Assembly (NCBI GenBank): GCA_948474755.1
Contig: CAOLHI010000746.1
Location: 458,372-522,371 of the forward strand
Source: Ctenosaura bakeri
Lineage: Eukaryota; Chordata; Lepidosauria; Squamata; Iguanidae
Direction of reading: 5' to 3'
Length of the DNA: 64,000 nucleotides
The number at the start of each line of letters is the position of its first letter. Positions within the stretch are counted from its first letter, which is position 1. Under the pieces are notes generated by a model. The model made no database searches, had not been told where the DNA came from, and worked only from the letters and a program-made list of their open reading frames with translations. Shown piece after piece: positions 27,001 through 35,588 of the stretch. The translations under genes and the position numbers were made by a program.

Positions 27001-30000
27001 TAGCAGTATGTTAGTAATAATGGAACAACCCTTCTGGCAAACTGGCTTATTGTCTTCTTCGTTGGCCAATACAAAAAGTGTGTTCAGTATCTAGAGTTCC
27101 AATATTTTATGAAGATCAGTTTCACTTGCAAGTCTTTGACTCCTAGAACTGGAAAGAAAAGCCAAACTTGATTACTTAGTCGGATTTCAGGACATTCAGC
27201 AGTGACAGGCTACCCCCTGCCCCCTCGTGTTGGATCCTTTGATTTGGGATGTGCTTCCTGCTTCAAGGTAAGAAGAGGTCTCCATTTCTGTTAGCGAGCT
27301 CCTCTCCTCAGCACCCTGGCTCATCTTCTGGTCCTTCTGTTTGAGTTGAAAAAGCATCTGTCTTTTATTCCTTTGCCCTCTGTTCGATCACATGGCATAA
27401 CATTGGAACAGGGGAGCTTCATCAGTCACCAGTGCCTCATCACTGATTCACTGTGTTGCCATTCTTTGCTAATGCAAGATACAGAAATCAAGGACTTTGT
27501 TCAGCAAACAAAGACATCACTTCAAAGTTGTAAATGAACACTTCCCTGCCTTTTGCTTTTCTTATGCATAAAATAACAGATCTCAGCACTTAAAGTTGAA
27601 CTGAAGTTTGAGATTCTGTAGGAATTTAAGAAGAATCTACTCTTTCCTTGATGTTTATCACCAGTGAGAATTTTGCAAAGAACAAGATGTCTACAAAAGT
27701 CTTCCTTTCTATAACTTATGTGAAGGCATATTTACTCTTCGATTTGTAGAGTTTCTGTTTTAAGCTCCCGTGCATTTTTTTCCTGACTCTGTACCACACT
27801 ATTTTGATATGCAGTTATCCATCCAGTGCAATAATGTTCTGTGGATCTGATGAGGTGGGCTGCTGTCTGCAGAAGCTTATGCCAAATAGAATTTGTTCAT
27901 CTTTATGATGCTCAAGTCTCTTGGTTGTTTTTGTTGTAACAGAATAACAGGGCTGTTTCCTCCCTGCTCCTTTTGTTAGACAGCTAGTTTAGTGCCTCTT
28001 GAATAAAAAAGCCAGTTTGGTAATTGGGCCAGAAGGGTATTATTTCAGGAGCTAAGACTCTTCCTGAATACTCTGCAAAATATTCAGAAATTACACATTT
28101 ATGCTGATGTTATGCAGCAGTAAAGCTAATTTTTGTATATCTTAAAGGAGTCTGTAAGTTTTCTATTCATCTAATTTGACGCTTTGCCTTCTCTAATATA
28201 TCAACTCTAATCCTCACTCAAGTTCCATCTGCAGTTTCAGATTTGGGAGTGTGCAGATTTAAATGTTGAAAGTGTCTTGCACATAGAAACAAGTGGAGGT
28301 ACTAGTTCCCTTCTCTCCTAATTGGTAATTGTCTATTAAACAATTAGATAACAGAGATCAGATTTGTACTTACTTTTTCTTTTCCTAATGAAAGCCATCT
28401 TATTCCTGAGACCTTTCCACTTCAGAGATACTTGAAAGAAGTATATTTCACCTTGCCCTAGAGTTAACTGTGAGGTTTGTTCAGAAAGAGGGGAGACTTC
28501 AGTTAATGGGGCAATTGCCTGTAGTATGTGTCACTCCTTTACCTGGGCAAGGCCTTACTGGAGCTGTTTATGCTCTGTCAATAAGGAACATCTAGTTCCT
28601 GGCCTGGAGATAGTACCATAAAACTGCCCTCGGTATGCCAAGAAAGCTCCTGTTACAGCTATCAGCAACCTAGCTTTTTCCTTCTTGTGCAAAATATTAG
28701 AAAGCCTGCTAAACTGCAGGGCACCCATGTTGGAATAGTTCCCTGAGTTTGCATTTGCAAAGGGGTTCTAGAATCCTCACAGTTACAAGCACAGGATTCC
28801 GTGAAGACAACAGCAGCAGATTGTGTCTGTCTCCTGCACTTTGTCTGCTAAGCAAACCATACTCTGAGGAGGAAACTGATGGTGTCACTTGGCCAGTGTG
28901 ACTTGACTGGGGGCTTCAGGACTTTTTGAATGATAAAAACTTATACTACTTTGAAGATCTTTACCACTTGGAGCTGCTGAAATTGCTGGCTGTTTTTTTG
29001 CTAGATTTTCATCCTTGCTGCTTTTCAGAAGAAAGTTACTCTGAAACTAATCCAGTTCATGATCTTCCACTATTTTTGAATATGAAGTTTCTTCAGAAAT
29101 GAAAAGAGATTGCAGAAAATTTGGTAAATACTATGTTCCTTAATATTGTGAAGACTTTCCATCATAATCTGTTCTAGTGGTACTCACATCAAACCCAGGA
29201 AGCTGTGGAAGGTGAACAAATGTTGGTGACAAACAAGTTATACTTCCATGTGAGAAGAGAGAATCCTGCCATTTCCAGTACTGGAATCACACACATCAGT
29301 TATTCTCAGGCCATGGTTTTTATTTGTCTGAGTACCAGAAACAGCTTTTGAAAGGGCTTCTCCATCAGCTTAACTACAAGGAAGCAAGGCAGCATTCTTC
29401 CCAATCCAATAGTTCCCTGCAAATTTCAGTCTTTTTCCATGAGTAGAGTGAGAAAGTAGAAGGTTCAGGCATTCCCTTTCTTTATTCCTGTTCATTCCCT
29501 TTGTTTTTGTTTCCCAGGCAGGCACGCTGACATGTTCATTGCCACTCCTTCAGTCTTAAATAGATTTTTAGTTCCTCTTCACTACCATGCTGCTGTTCAT
29601 CCCTGCTGCTAATAGTTCTCTCACCCTGTTATCTATAGCAATCATGATACTGTTTCACTTTGGCTGTTATGACATGCTAACAGCTAGCACTGGGGTGGGA
29701 TTAATATTGAACTAGGAAGATAGGGGAAAATATTGGTGTCATTTTCTCCAGTTTATGTCAATAATGTACTCTTCAGAGGAAAATCCATTTAAAGCAAAAG
29801 GACGAGGAGGTAGAATCAAGGCAATCAGATTCTGTTCTGGGAATGTTATGCTGTTAGAAGCAGGCTTGTCAGTCTGGAGGGAGCACTGAAGCTTTTTGGT
29901 CTAGTTTTTCTCTCAGAAGCATTTTTGGGCAAGGTCTGTGGGGAAAGGCTGGGACCCACAGAAGCCCTTCTTCCTGATGCAAAGCCCAAAAGGATCACAC

Positions 30001-33000
30001 ATGGCCTATTCCTGCCTGCTTCCTCTAAAGTGGACTGAGGACAAATCAGGAGAACAGGATATAATCCAAAGTTAGCAAGGGTGTAAAGAACAAATCCTGA
30101 TAGTTCAGATGTTTAACACAGTACATTACCATAGCTGTAGCTGGTTTTGATGCTGAGAGAACCAACCAGAATATTTTTTTCAGGTTTTGAAGAGTAGTCA
30201 TGGTTTGTGTGAGAAGCTGCCAAGTTGGAGACAATAGAAATAAGGGCAAAGGGACCTCTTGAGATCTTGGGAGCTTCCTTCTTCCTTTGAAGTATTGAGT
30301 ATCTTGAGTTGGCAGGGCATTGAGTGGTATGGTCTTTTACTGAGTAATATTTTAGAAGAGTGAATCCCTAGAGTTTTCTTGATGTGTGGATTCTACCTAG
30401 TTGCCCTGTACTTGGCTGAACAAGGGATTTTCTGCTCATGTCTGACCAAAAGTTTCTTTAAAGGCTTTCCTTTTTTTTTTTTAATTGTGTAACTTAGCCA
30501 TTTGGAGCTGTTTACTTCATAGACAACTTAAGATCAGCACAATTATTTATTCTTGTCCTGCTTGTGACATTTTGTTGTCTAGATTCTGTGGAACTGTCTG
30601 CAGGGGTTGTAGGATTGGGCTTGTTTTGAAGCTTTTGCTTGTTTGATTTTTGCTTTTCTTACATTCCTGCAGTTGTATCTGAATGAAGCTTAACACTGAG
30701 ATAGAGTAGTGTGATCAAATCCGGCTGGTAATTGTTCTCTAGTATTTTAGACAAGGATTTTCTGCAGTCCTGCTTCCAAAGACATTACCACTACTTCCGC
30801 CATTCCTGCTGCATTAAGCTATGGCATGTTTATCTTCCCACATATGTAAATGGATAGTGTTTATTGAGTATATTGAAATCTTTTGTGGATTTGAATGTAT
30901 GTTGTCTAACAGAATAGCAACTGGAGCTGTAACATTTGGTTGCAATCTTATTGATCAAAGTTTGATGAAGCCATGTGAGAGACCCTATTTCTCAGTATTT
31001 AGCAGACATTTGCAATGTTTTGAAATCACTTGTTCTGTGGTTCATCTGTTGTCCAGATGCCAAAACAGTGCAAAAATTACTGTCCACCTTTCATGCTTAA
31101 AAACTGGTGTTTAGCTTGATTGTATGTGAAAAAAATTCCAATCCATTTTAAATAAGTTTGTTTTATTTGTAATCTTAAAAGTAAAATTGTAAACTGCCTT
31201 GGAAATGCTGTTCTGAAAGGCAAGTTAACAACATTTAAAACAAATGGAGTTTGATAGTTGCCAGATTTTAAAAATGCTGAATTGAATTTCCATTTCAAAT
31301 TGTATTTCTGACTATATAGATCTTTAAAAACCATTACTAATGTATATGTATGCAGTCTTGAAGCCACTTCCTAACAAAGTTGAGATGAACATAATGTTCT
31401 GTATGCCTATAGGCACTTCACACGCTTTGATTATACTTTAACTGTCATGGTTCCATCCTGTGGTATCTTGGGATTGGTAGTTTAGGGACATTTAAAATTC
31501 TCACCCAAGGAGCTCCTGTAGTGCCTCTCCAAACTACAAACTCCAGGATTCCATAGAACGAAACCATGACAGTTAAAGCAGAATCATAGTATTATAACTG
31601 TGTAGTATGAAAGGGCTCCAGGAAAGAGAACCTAACGCAAGACATGGGTTGGCTGTTTCTCATTCAGCTTCCACCAAGTCTTATGTTACAAAGTGACTAT
31701 TTGACAGTCTGAAATACAGTTGAGGAGATTTAAAAAAAAATGAAAGACCTGGCTTCTCTCAGTAGACCCTAGGATCACCCCAGCAGCTGGCTATGTCAAA
31801 CTCAGTGGTGCCCTTTTGCATGTGCTTTTCATTTCCACTCTAATGGGTGAATTAGATTCATTCCAGAAGGAAGAAATACAGCGTTGCACACCAGTCTTAA
31901 CTCTGACTGACATGGCTCTCATCAGCAGGATTCAGATTTGGGGTGGGGCAAACAAATGCTGCTTCTGTCTCATCTGAATGTTGCTCAAATATTGAGAAAG
32001 AAGGATTTAATGATTCTGGTTCTTTCCACAACCCCAAGACTTGCGTGCAAGAGGAGGAGAGGAAGTAGTTTAGAGTGTTACTTTCTCTGTGTAGCTGCTT
32101 GCTTGGGAAAAGGAGAAGGATTCTTCTAGCACAGGCCTATAAATAATATTTGGTCTGAGGAAATACAAAGACAAAAGATTCTTGCTGTATTTGAAGCAAT
32201 GGCCAATGATCATAAAATCATAGAACTGGAAAGTGTTTTCATGGGCCATTAAATCTACTCTCCTGCTCAGTGCAGGATCTTCAGCTAAAGTATCCCCAGA
32301 TGTCCAGAGAAGAAGACCCCACCACTTCTCTAGGTGTCGTAGAGGGATTTATTTTGAGAACTGGAAATCTCCATTTCTGTAGCCCCCTTTCCATTTGGCA
32401 CACCTTTAAAGCTAGTAATACAGTAGCTACTGATCACATTTCATGGCTATAGAAGCAGCTATTGGCAAAGGTGCTGCACTGGGAGCATACATGCCTCATG
32501 TAGCTATGTCTCTGTAGCTGTGTTAGCCACCTCAAAACTCACTTTGTAAGCCATACAGGACTCTCAACACAACCATTTCCATGTTGTCAAAGAGGAGGGG
32601 TTGGAGTGAACAGGAATATGTCCTACCATTGCTCTGTAGATGGAAGTGCTGCAGTGGACATCTGCAGAGATCTCCAGGGGTCTCTGCAGATGTCGTCCTT
32701 ACAATACAACCAGCTACAAGAATATAGCTGGATCCTGGTCATCTTCCCTGCTTCCCCGGCACTTGACAACATGGAAATAGCTGTGTTGTGTGGGTTGTGC
32801 TGCTTACAAGATGAGTTTGCAGGGGGGGATTTTGGTGATTGCATGGTTGGAACAAAATTTTAGCCTCCACAATGACCAAAAAATGTGAGTTTGCAATGAC
32901 ATAAGTCCAACTTACACGAGTGTAATTCACCAACAGAATGCCAGATATTGTTTCCACAGTTCAGTTTTGTAGATTTTCTAGGAAGTTTGTGTGCCTAGAG

Positions 33001-35134
33001 CAACAGATACTTGATACAAATATTCATTTTCCATTGTAGAAGCAAATGCTCAAAGATGTTACTTTTGATGAACCTTGTTACAGTATGTATTATAGACATT
33101 GTCATCCTGTTGAATAACATGTTTAAATGTTGTACAAAAAGGGAAGTTGTTCGTAAACATGATTCACTTGTAGACCGTTCACTTCTTCAGGAAGATAAGC
33201 GCACAAAATTGTTATATTATTATACACCAAGTTGATTCTTGGGCATCATGGACATAGTGTCTGAAGGTGACAAGAGCTTTTCAAGCCAAGCTTGTCACAA
33301 TGGCCTTTATGTTCACCACCAGGGTGTAAAGGAAGGCCAAAAAATACTATGTTGATATCACTGGCTATACACAATGAACTGTATCAGCGTAATTCAGTTT
33401 CATATGCAAAACTCCAGAAATACTGTGTATTCTTGTCCTTCAAATCCCATATGGAATTCAGGAAAGTGTATACATACATACTAATGCTGTTGTTTTTATT
33501 GCAGGAAGTTCCATAAGAAACTGGGTCAACAGGCATGGTTGGTTGCTGCTATCACAGCTACAGAGTTCCTTATTGTAGTGAAATATGATCCCTACACTCT
33601 AACATTGTCACTTCCTTTCTACATTACTCAGTGCTGGATCCTTGGAATCATGCTTGTATTTATGTGGACAGTGTGGCGCTTCTTCATTCGGTAAGCGAGA
33701 GCTGAATTTCCAACTGGATTATTTGGATCTTTAATGTGATCCTGTGGTGGCCTTCTTATTTATCATGAGGGGTTACCATACAAATGTGTTTTAGAAATTA
33801 TCAGAGTGTGAACACTTGGAGCACTCCAGGGTTTTGACCCAAAGAAAGAACTTTCAAAGCAAGGAGATTGTGGCCAGAGAAAGCTGGATTTCAAATACCA
33901 ATTTTAATTTATTGGTCAGGTCTTTGGCCACAGACCTCTGGTAAAGACTTCAGAGCAACCAGTTGTCTAAAAGTCTACAATGAAAGAGAACTGTCTCCAA
34001 TGTGTGTGCTGTTAATTATGAAAGAAGCACACAAGGCTGCTTTGTCCAGTTCCCTCCTAGAAGACAGAGAGAAATAGTAACAAACACATGCCTCCAGCGT
34101 GAATGTCCTTTCCTCTGAAGGTGCCTTGCCAAGAAAGAGCATATTCTCTTTGTTGAACTGGAAAGCCAGCAAGAGAGAATCCCTTTGTTGTGTCCTCAGA
34201 GTTGACCTCTGTGTTACAGGTTGCCATCTTGAAAGATGTGCCCCATTTAGTAGGACTGATCCTCCGTAAGTTCCTCCGGCATTGCCCTCTTGAGAGAAAA
34301 AGCGAGTAGATCAGAAAGAAAAGTAACATTTAATTCTGCTGCATTTGGTCTGCCAGTCAAATGTAGAAGAACTTGCTTTTGCTTTGCATTTTGCCATTTT
34401 ATCTCTTGGGTGGGCACTGAGTGATAAAGAGGTTCTGGCCAGACCCACTGTGTTTACCTGGGCAAATCAGAAAAAGAAAATGCACATAATCAGCTGTTTG
34501 CCTTCTGTCTCTTTTTCCCTTTTCTGTGCACCCAGTTTTTTTGCCTGCCCTGCCAGACTGAAGGGCTCTAGTTTGAGGAAAGTTAGTTAGCAAGAGAGAA
34601 AGGCAGCAGTCACAATTGGTGAATATCCGTGAGTTGATAATGGTGGTTTCTCCTCTCTGAGAGACTATGTGGGCTATGTGATAGCAGTTGTGCTGTGAAT
34701 ACTCAAGTAACTGAATAAATGAGTGGGAAATGATCCCCACCAACAGTTTTTCAAGGCTCTTATAGTAGGGTTGTTCCACTTAGAACTAGAAAAATGCTTA
34801 ATGTTTGACTAAAGTTGGTCTTGGGAGTCTGGTATATAACGCCCTAATTCCAAGATATGAAAAGAACAACAATTAAAGATCAGTGAATATCCCTCCTGTA
34901 AAAGAAAACTAATTACACAATATTTCAAAATTCATACTGTGAATTCATAAAGTTGGTTCTGTTGTGTTGTGTTTTATTTCTAGTGACATCACCTTACGAT
35001 ATAAAGAGATAAGAAGGCAAAAGCAAGAACATAAGCATGAAAAGGACAAAGACAAATGTTTAAGCAACGGTGATGGACATGCAATACTGACAGATGAGCA
35101 CAGCGAGAATAAACTAAAGGAGAAAAAACTTTAA
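3620..35134 (+). CDS. PTDSS2: PTDSS2, phosphatidylserine synthase 2 (11 coding exons, 5' end outside window)
   Basis: Joined exons: 3620-3721, 12122-12204, 15815-15882, 17428-17562, 18873-18923, 20892-21005, 21861-21979, 25725-25839, 26316-26461, 33505-33690, 34984-35134. Phases match throughout and all introns are GT-AG, giving 422 codons plus TAA. The translation follows vertebrate PTDSS2 almost residue for residue (for example [40 protein letters not shown]). PTDSS1 differs at these places. The family enzyme is a polytopic ER and mitochondria-associated-membrane protein that swaps the ethanolamine head group of phosphatidylethanolamine for serine, with calcium. Positions matching PSS1 residues reported as essential (Arg and His of the RPHP motif, His in AHFLGW, the Glu residues of [10 protein letters not shown], Asn/Glu/Asp in [10 protein letters not shown] and MDVILCNG) are intact; this mapping is from memory of the family. 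The first coding exon, about 60 residues in mammals, is not in the window. No frameshift or stop is seen. Confidence 0.97.
9541..10092. mobile_element. hAT-like DNA transposon carrying a SINE pair
   Basis: The left end is CAGTGGTTCTTAACC and the right end, reversed, CAGTGTTTCTTAATC. The flanks are ctgtacag (9533-9540) and ttatacag (10093-10100), an imperfect 8-bp duplication (6 of 8) as expected for hAT. The interior has an AT-rich array of tttaaataaatacttgag-like units near 9915-10010 and a gggggacccc motif. A SINE pair (9680-9905) lies inside it. Confidence 0.75.
9680..9905. repeat. Two tRNA-SINE pieces head-to-tail inverted (hairpin)
   Basis: A + strand piece (9680-9788: ccattcagccatggaaacct ... 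atcttgccaagaaaatcc) faces a reversed piece of the same family (9793-9905: ggttttggcaagatttcttc ... ctgagcagggggttgaatct). The transcript could fold into a hairpin of about 100 bp. An open frame of 143 codons across it is a by-product, not a gene. Confidence 0.7.
10522..11461. mobile_element. hAT-like DNA transposon with long internal inverted repeat
   Basis: The ends are CAGTGGTTCTTCATC and, reversed, CATTAGTTCTTAACC. The flanks gtactcat and gtatacgt share 5 of 8 bases. Near its left end it has the same gggcccccaaaacttaactc and tttaaatattcaagt array as the element at 9541-10092 has at its right end, so the two look like one family in opposite orientations. No transposase is recognised. Confidence 0.65.
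10890..11056. repeat. Imperfect inverted repeat, ~60-bp arms
   Basis: Arm 10890-10949 (starting agggtctcagtgctgctttg) pairs with 10997-11056 (ending caaagtagcactgagaccct), roughly 80% by eye, with a 47-base loop. It lies within the hAT-like element. A second hairpin follows at about 11073-11120 (aagcagccacaagaat / attcttgtggctgctt). Confidence 0.75.
12122..12204 (+). CDS. PTDSS2: PTDSS2 exon 3
   Basis: The acceptor AG is at 12120-12121 and the donor gtaatc at 12205. It completes the split Arg codon and encodes [20 protein letters not shown] then PFSRPHP. This covers transmembrane segment 2 and the conserved RPHP motif, whose Arg in mammalian PSS2 is linked to feedback inhibition by phosphatidylserine (family knowledge). 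Confidence 0.96.
12490..12950. mobile_element. GC-rich hairpin-forming MITE
   Basis: Terminal inverted repeats start GGCCCTTTC on both sides, flanked by ATA (12487-12489 and 12951-12953). Terminal GGCC with a 3-bp duplication resembles PIF/Harbinger-type elements, though ATA is not their usual TWA, so the class is tentative. The interior is far richer in GC and CpG than the intron around it. It holds a perfect 14-bp-arm hairpin (12782-12812) and a second palindrome ctttttaaaaac / gtttttaaaaag near 12638-12671. Confidence 0.65.
12782..12812. repeat. Perfect hairpin, 14-bp arms, 3-base loop
   Basis: TCCGGTTGGTGGAG, loop AAC, then its exact reverse complement. It sits within the GC-rich MITE. 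Confidence 0.95.
13484..13508 (+). repeat. TAGA short tandem repeat
   Basis: Three to four imperfect TAGA units in intron 3. Confidence 0.7.
14990..15105. mobile_element. hAT-like MITE fragment
   Basis: Contains the recurring pattern ggctctcc...atcccataccactgactatgctg...tgggagttgtagactaaaac...tggagggtcaa, an old copy of the family also at 53101 and 59065. Ends unclear. Confidence 0.4.
15815..15882 (+). CDS. PTDSS2: PTDSS2 exon 4
   Basis: A pyrimidine-rich tract and ttag acceptor (15811-15814) precede it; the donor is gtaagg at 15883. It encodes [20 protein letters not shown] then FQ, a single transmembrane segment. The exon ends in phase 0. Confidence 0.97.
15883..17427 (+). other. PTDSS2: PTDSS2 intron 4
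   Basis: 1.5 kb. It has C-rich homopolymers at 16066-16074 and 16310-16320 and a T9 run. The 130-codon frame at 16206-16598 has no recognisable domain and is taken as chance. No repeat family is identified. Confidence 0.75.
17428..17562 (+). CDS. PTDSS2: PTDSS2 exon 5
   Basis: Acceptor tgcag ends at 17427 and the donor gtgaga starts at 17563. The 45 in-frame codons begin [11 protein letters not shown] and include [18 protein letters not shown], a long hydrophilic loop highly conserved in PSS2. It ends FHNIW. Confidence 0.97.
17563..18872 (+). other. PTDSS2: PTDSS2 intron 5
   Basis: 1.3 kb of AT-rich intron with a CTTT/CT microsatellite at 18023-18066. Nothing else is recognised. Confidence 0.8.
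18023..18066 (+). repeat. CTTT/CT microsatellite
   Basis: CTTT units, a (CT)n core, then CTTT units again; likely length-polymorphic. Confidence 0.9.
18873..18923 (+). CDS. PTDSS2: PTDSS2 exon 6
   Basis: A 51-base exon between acceptor ttacag (ends 18872) and donor gtaaga (18924). It encodes [17 protein letters not shown]. The His of AHFLGW aligns with a His in PSS1 reported as essential for catalysis (family knowledge; the alignment was made by eye). Confidence 0.96.
19401..19587. mobile_element. Short hAT element with 8-bp target-site duplication
   Basis: The left end is CAGTGTTTCTTAAGC and the right end is AGTAGCACTG. The flanks gcttagga (19393-19400) and gcttagaa (19588-19595) match at 7 of 8 bases, which is strong support for hAT. 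At 187 bp it cannot encode a transposase. Confidence 0.8.
20354..20470. mobile_element. Truncated pogo/Tigger-like element (left end)
   Basis: CAGTTGGCCCTCACACTTGC followed by ttcatggatttgattatttgcaag matches the left-end pattern of the elements at 2209 and 57340. The right end is not found. Confidence 0.5.
20892..21005 (+). CDS. PTDSS2: PTDSS2 exon 7
   Basis: Acceptor cttcag ends at 20891; donor gtaagt begins at 21006. The 38 codons run [19 protein letters not shown] to CWWDH. They include the acidic [10 protein letters not shown] helix and the NFSECWWD signature, which carry proposed active-site carboxylates in this family. Confidence 0.97.
21006..21860 (+). other. PTDSS2: PTDSS2 intron 7
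   Basis: 855 bases, AT-rich, with no repeat confidently recognised. Confidence 0.75.
21861..21979 (+). CDS. PTDSS2: PTDSS2 exon 8
   Basis: A strong polypyrimidine tract and ctccag acceptor end at 21860; the donor is gtatgt at 21980. It encodes [20 protein letters not shown] then [19 protein letters not shown], ending in two bases of a Lys codon. The MDVILCNG segment holds conserved Asp and Asn residues of the family. Confidence 0.97.
21980..25724 (+). other. PTDSS2: PTDSS2 intron 8
   Basis: 3.7 kb, of which roughly the last 2.5 kb (23140-25620) is an old CR1/L3-type LINE. The first 1.1 kb shows nothing specific. Confidence 0.75.
23140..25620 (+). mobile_element. Degenerate CR1/L3-type LINE (reverse transcriptase remnant)
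   Basis: Reading through many stops and frameshifts, the + strand gives reverse-transcriptase landmarks in order. [11 protein letters not shown] appears near 24280, a DLADMVYL then RKVPHKRLW stretch (the eroded KAFD motif region) near 24580-24640, and [10 protein letters not shown] near 24760. Downstream, 25200-25580 follows the highly conserved 3' end of CR1/L3 elements (gatatgataaaggtatataa, gggagaagcttttctccctc, actgaatggtaggaaattca). The catalytic FADD box is not recognisable. The element lies in PTDSS2 intron 8 in the gene's orientation and cannot encode protein. Boundaries are approximate. Confidence 0.75.
25725..25839 (+). CDS. PTDSS2: PTDSS2 exon 9
   Basis: Acceptor ccctag ends at 25724 and donor gtaagt starts at 25840. 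It encodes [20 protein letters not shown] then [18 protein letters not shown]. It includes a conserved basic GKMKR segment and the start of a transmembrane helix. Confidence 0.96.
25840..26315 (+). other. PTDSS2: PTDSS2 intron 9
   Basis: 476 bases of unique-looking AT-rich sequence; nothing further is seen. Confidence 0.8.
26316..26461 (+). CDS. PTDSS2: PTDSS2 exon 10
   Basis: The acceptor gtcag ends at 26315 and follows only a short pyrimidine run; the donor gtaagt begins at 26462. It encodes [20 protein letters not shown] then [20 protein letters not shown] and EIYDFMDD, ending with two bases of a Pro codon. Confidence 0.96.
31412..31616. mobile_element. Foldback (hAT-like) MITE
   Basis: The two halves are inverted copies: tttaactgtcatggttccat (from 31437) pairs with cgaaaccatgacagttaaag (to about 31578), and gggattggtagttt with aaactacaaactcc. 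Related copies lie at about 41310-41790 and 51340-51745. Confidence 0.65.
32205..32455 (-). mobile_element. Antisense CR1/L3-type LINE 3' end
   Basis: aatcatagaactggaaagtg ... catgggccattaaatctact ... gacccc(a)ccacttctctaggtg reads as the reverse complement of the common CR1/L3 3' region of amniotes. It is a heavily truncated copy. Confidence 0.6.
33505..33690 (+). CDS. PTDSS2: PTDSS2 exon 11
   Basis: Acceptor ttgcag ends at 33504 and donor gtaagc starts at 33691. It is the longest coding exon here (186 bases). It begins [20 protein letters not shown] and ends TVWRFFI, covering the last two predicted transmembrane helices. Residues such as IMLVFMW differ from the mammalian sequence in the last helix but stay hydrophobic. 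Confidence 0.96.
33691..34983 (+). other. PTDSS2: PTDSS2 intron 11
   Basis: 1.3 kb. No repeat or ORF of note is recognised; several short overlapping frames here have no domain. Confidence 0.75.
34984..35134 (+). CDS. PTDSS2: PTDSS2 exon 12 with stop codon; divergent Lys/Glu-rich tail
   Basis: Acceptor ttctag ends at 34983. [10 protein letters not shown] continues the conserved core, after which the sequence leaves the mammalian pattern. It becomes strongly charged ([13 protein letters not shown]), has a short SNGDGH stretch like the NGDQH of mammals, and ends LKEKKL before TAA at 35132-35134. The mammalian tail is longer, acidic and Gly/Pro-rich. The final five residues, KEKKL, fit the KxKxx pattern of ER-retrieval signals (inference). 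Reading frame and acceptor are unambiguous because the split Arg codon joins in phase. Confidence 0.93.
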
Positions 35135-35446
35135 GGGCTAAGAGGGTTATTTTTCTTGACTTAGCAGATTTAATCCTCTCTAGTTTTGTAATTTTCAATG
35201 TTTTCTCATGTGTGAGAATCCTGTTGGAAAAAGGTGCCACCTAATCTCTTTTGAGGAAGGTGTTTACAGCTAATGTTACAAGCAATGCTCCTTCCACAAG
35301 AGAACCTCTACTTAAGTGTATTGTAAATGTTTGTGTCATCTTAACAAGAGGAGGGTGAGGGAGGCTTATGTAGATGCAAAGGGAATCTAGTAGCCCCAGA
35401 TCTGGAAGACTATTCCTGCTTGGGACGTCATGAACACATTCTCTGG

Positions 35447-35452
35447 AATAAA
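35447..35452 (+). terminator. PTDSS2: Possible proximal polyadenylation signal
   Basis: AATAAA 313 bases after the stop, followed by a weaker T/G-rich stretch (35474-35495). It may support a short 3' UTR isoform that would omit the G-quadruplex motif at 35569. Confidence 0.35.
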
Positions 35453-35568
35453 TATGTGCACTGTGAGAAGCAGTTTGGTATTTTCTGCTGGAACTACCTG
35501 GAACTGTCAATGTAATATTCATGTCCTTCTGATTCATTCACCAGTTAGGACAGTCTCAGAAAAAAAAA

Positions 35569-35588
35569 GGGGGGTGGGTGGGGGTGGG
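35569..35588 (+). promoter_or_regulatory. G-quadruplex motif in PTDSS2 3' UTR
   Basis: Four G-runs of 6, 3, 5 and 3 bases are separated by single T loops, directly after an A9 run. This is a near-ideal parallel G-quadruplex pattern on the mRNA-sense strand. Any effect on polyadenylation, stability or translation is inference. Confidence 0.7.

Larger units (their letters stand above)
26462..33504 (+). other. PTDSS2: PTDSS2 intron 10
   Basis: The largest intron after intron 2 (7.0 kb). It holds a foldback MITE (31412-31616) and an antisense CR1/L3 3' end (32205-32455). The stretch 26900-30800 is somewhat less AT-rich and may be an old, unidentified retroelement; I could not read conserved motifs in either direction, so no element is called. 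Confidence 0.7.

Noticed and set aside
26900..30800. Possible decayed DIRS, Gypsy or retroviral element in intron 10
   Set aside because: Composition changes slightly, but I could not read protease, reverse-transcriptase or recombinase motifs on either strand.
3620..35134. PTDSS1 instead of PTDSS2
   Set aside because: PTDSS1 has RPHPALWR, FGHFWGW and a different C-terminus; the exons here read RPHPAYWR, PAHFLGW and the PSS2-specific [11 protein letters not shown] loop.
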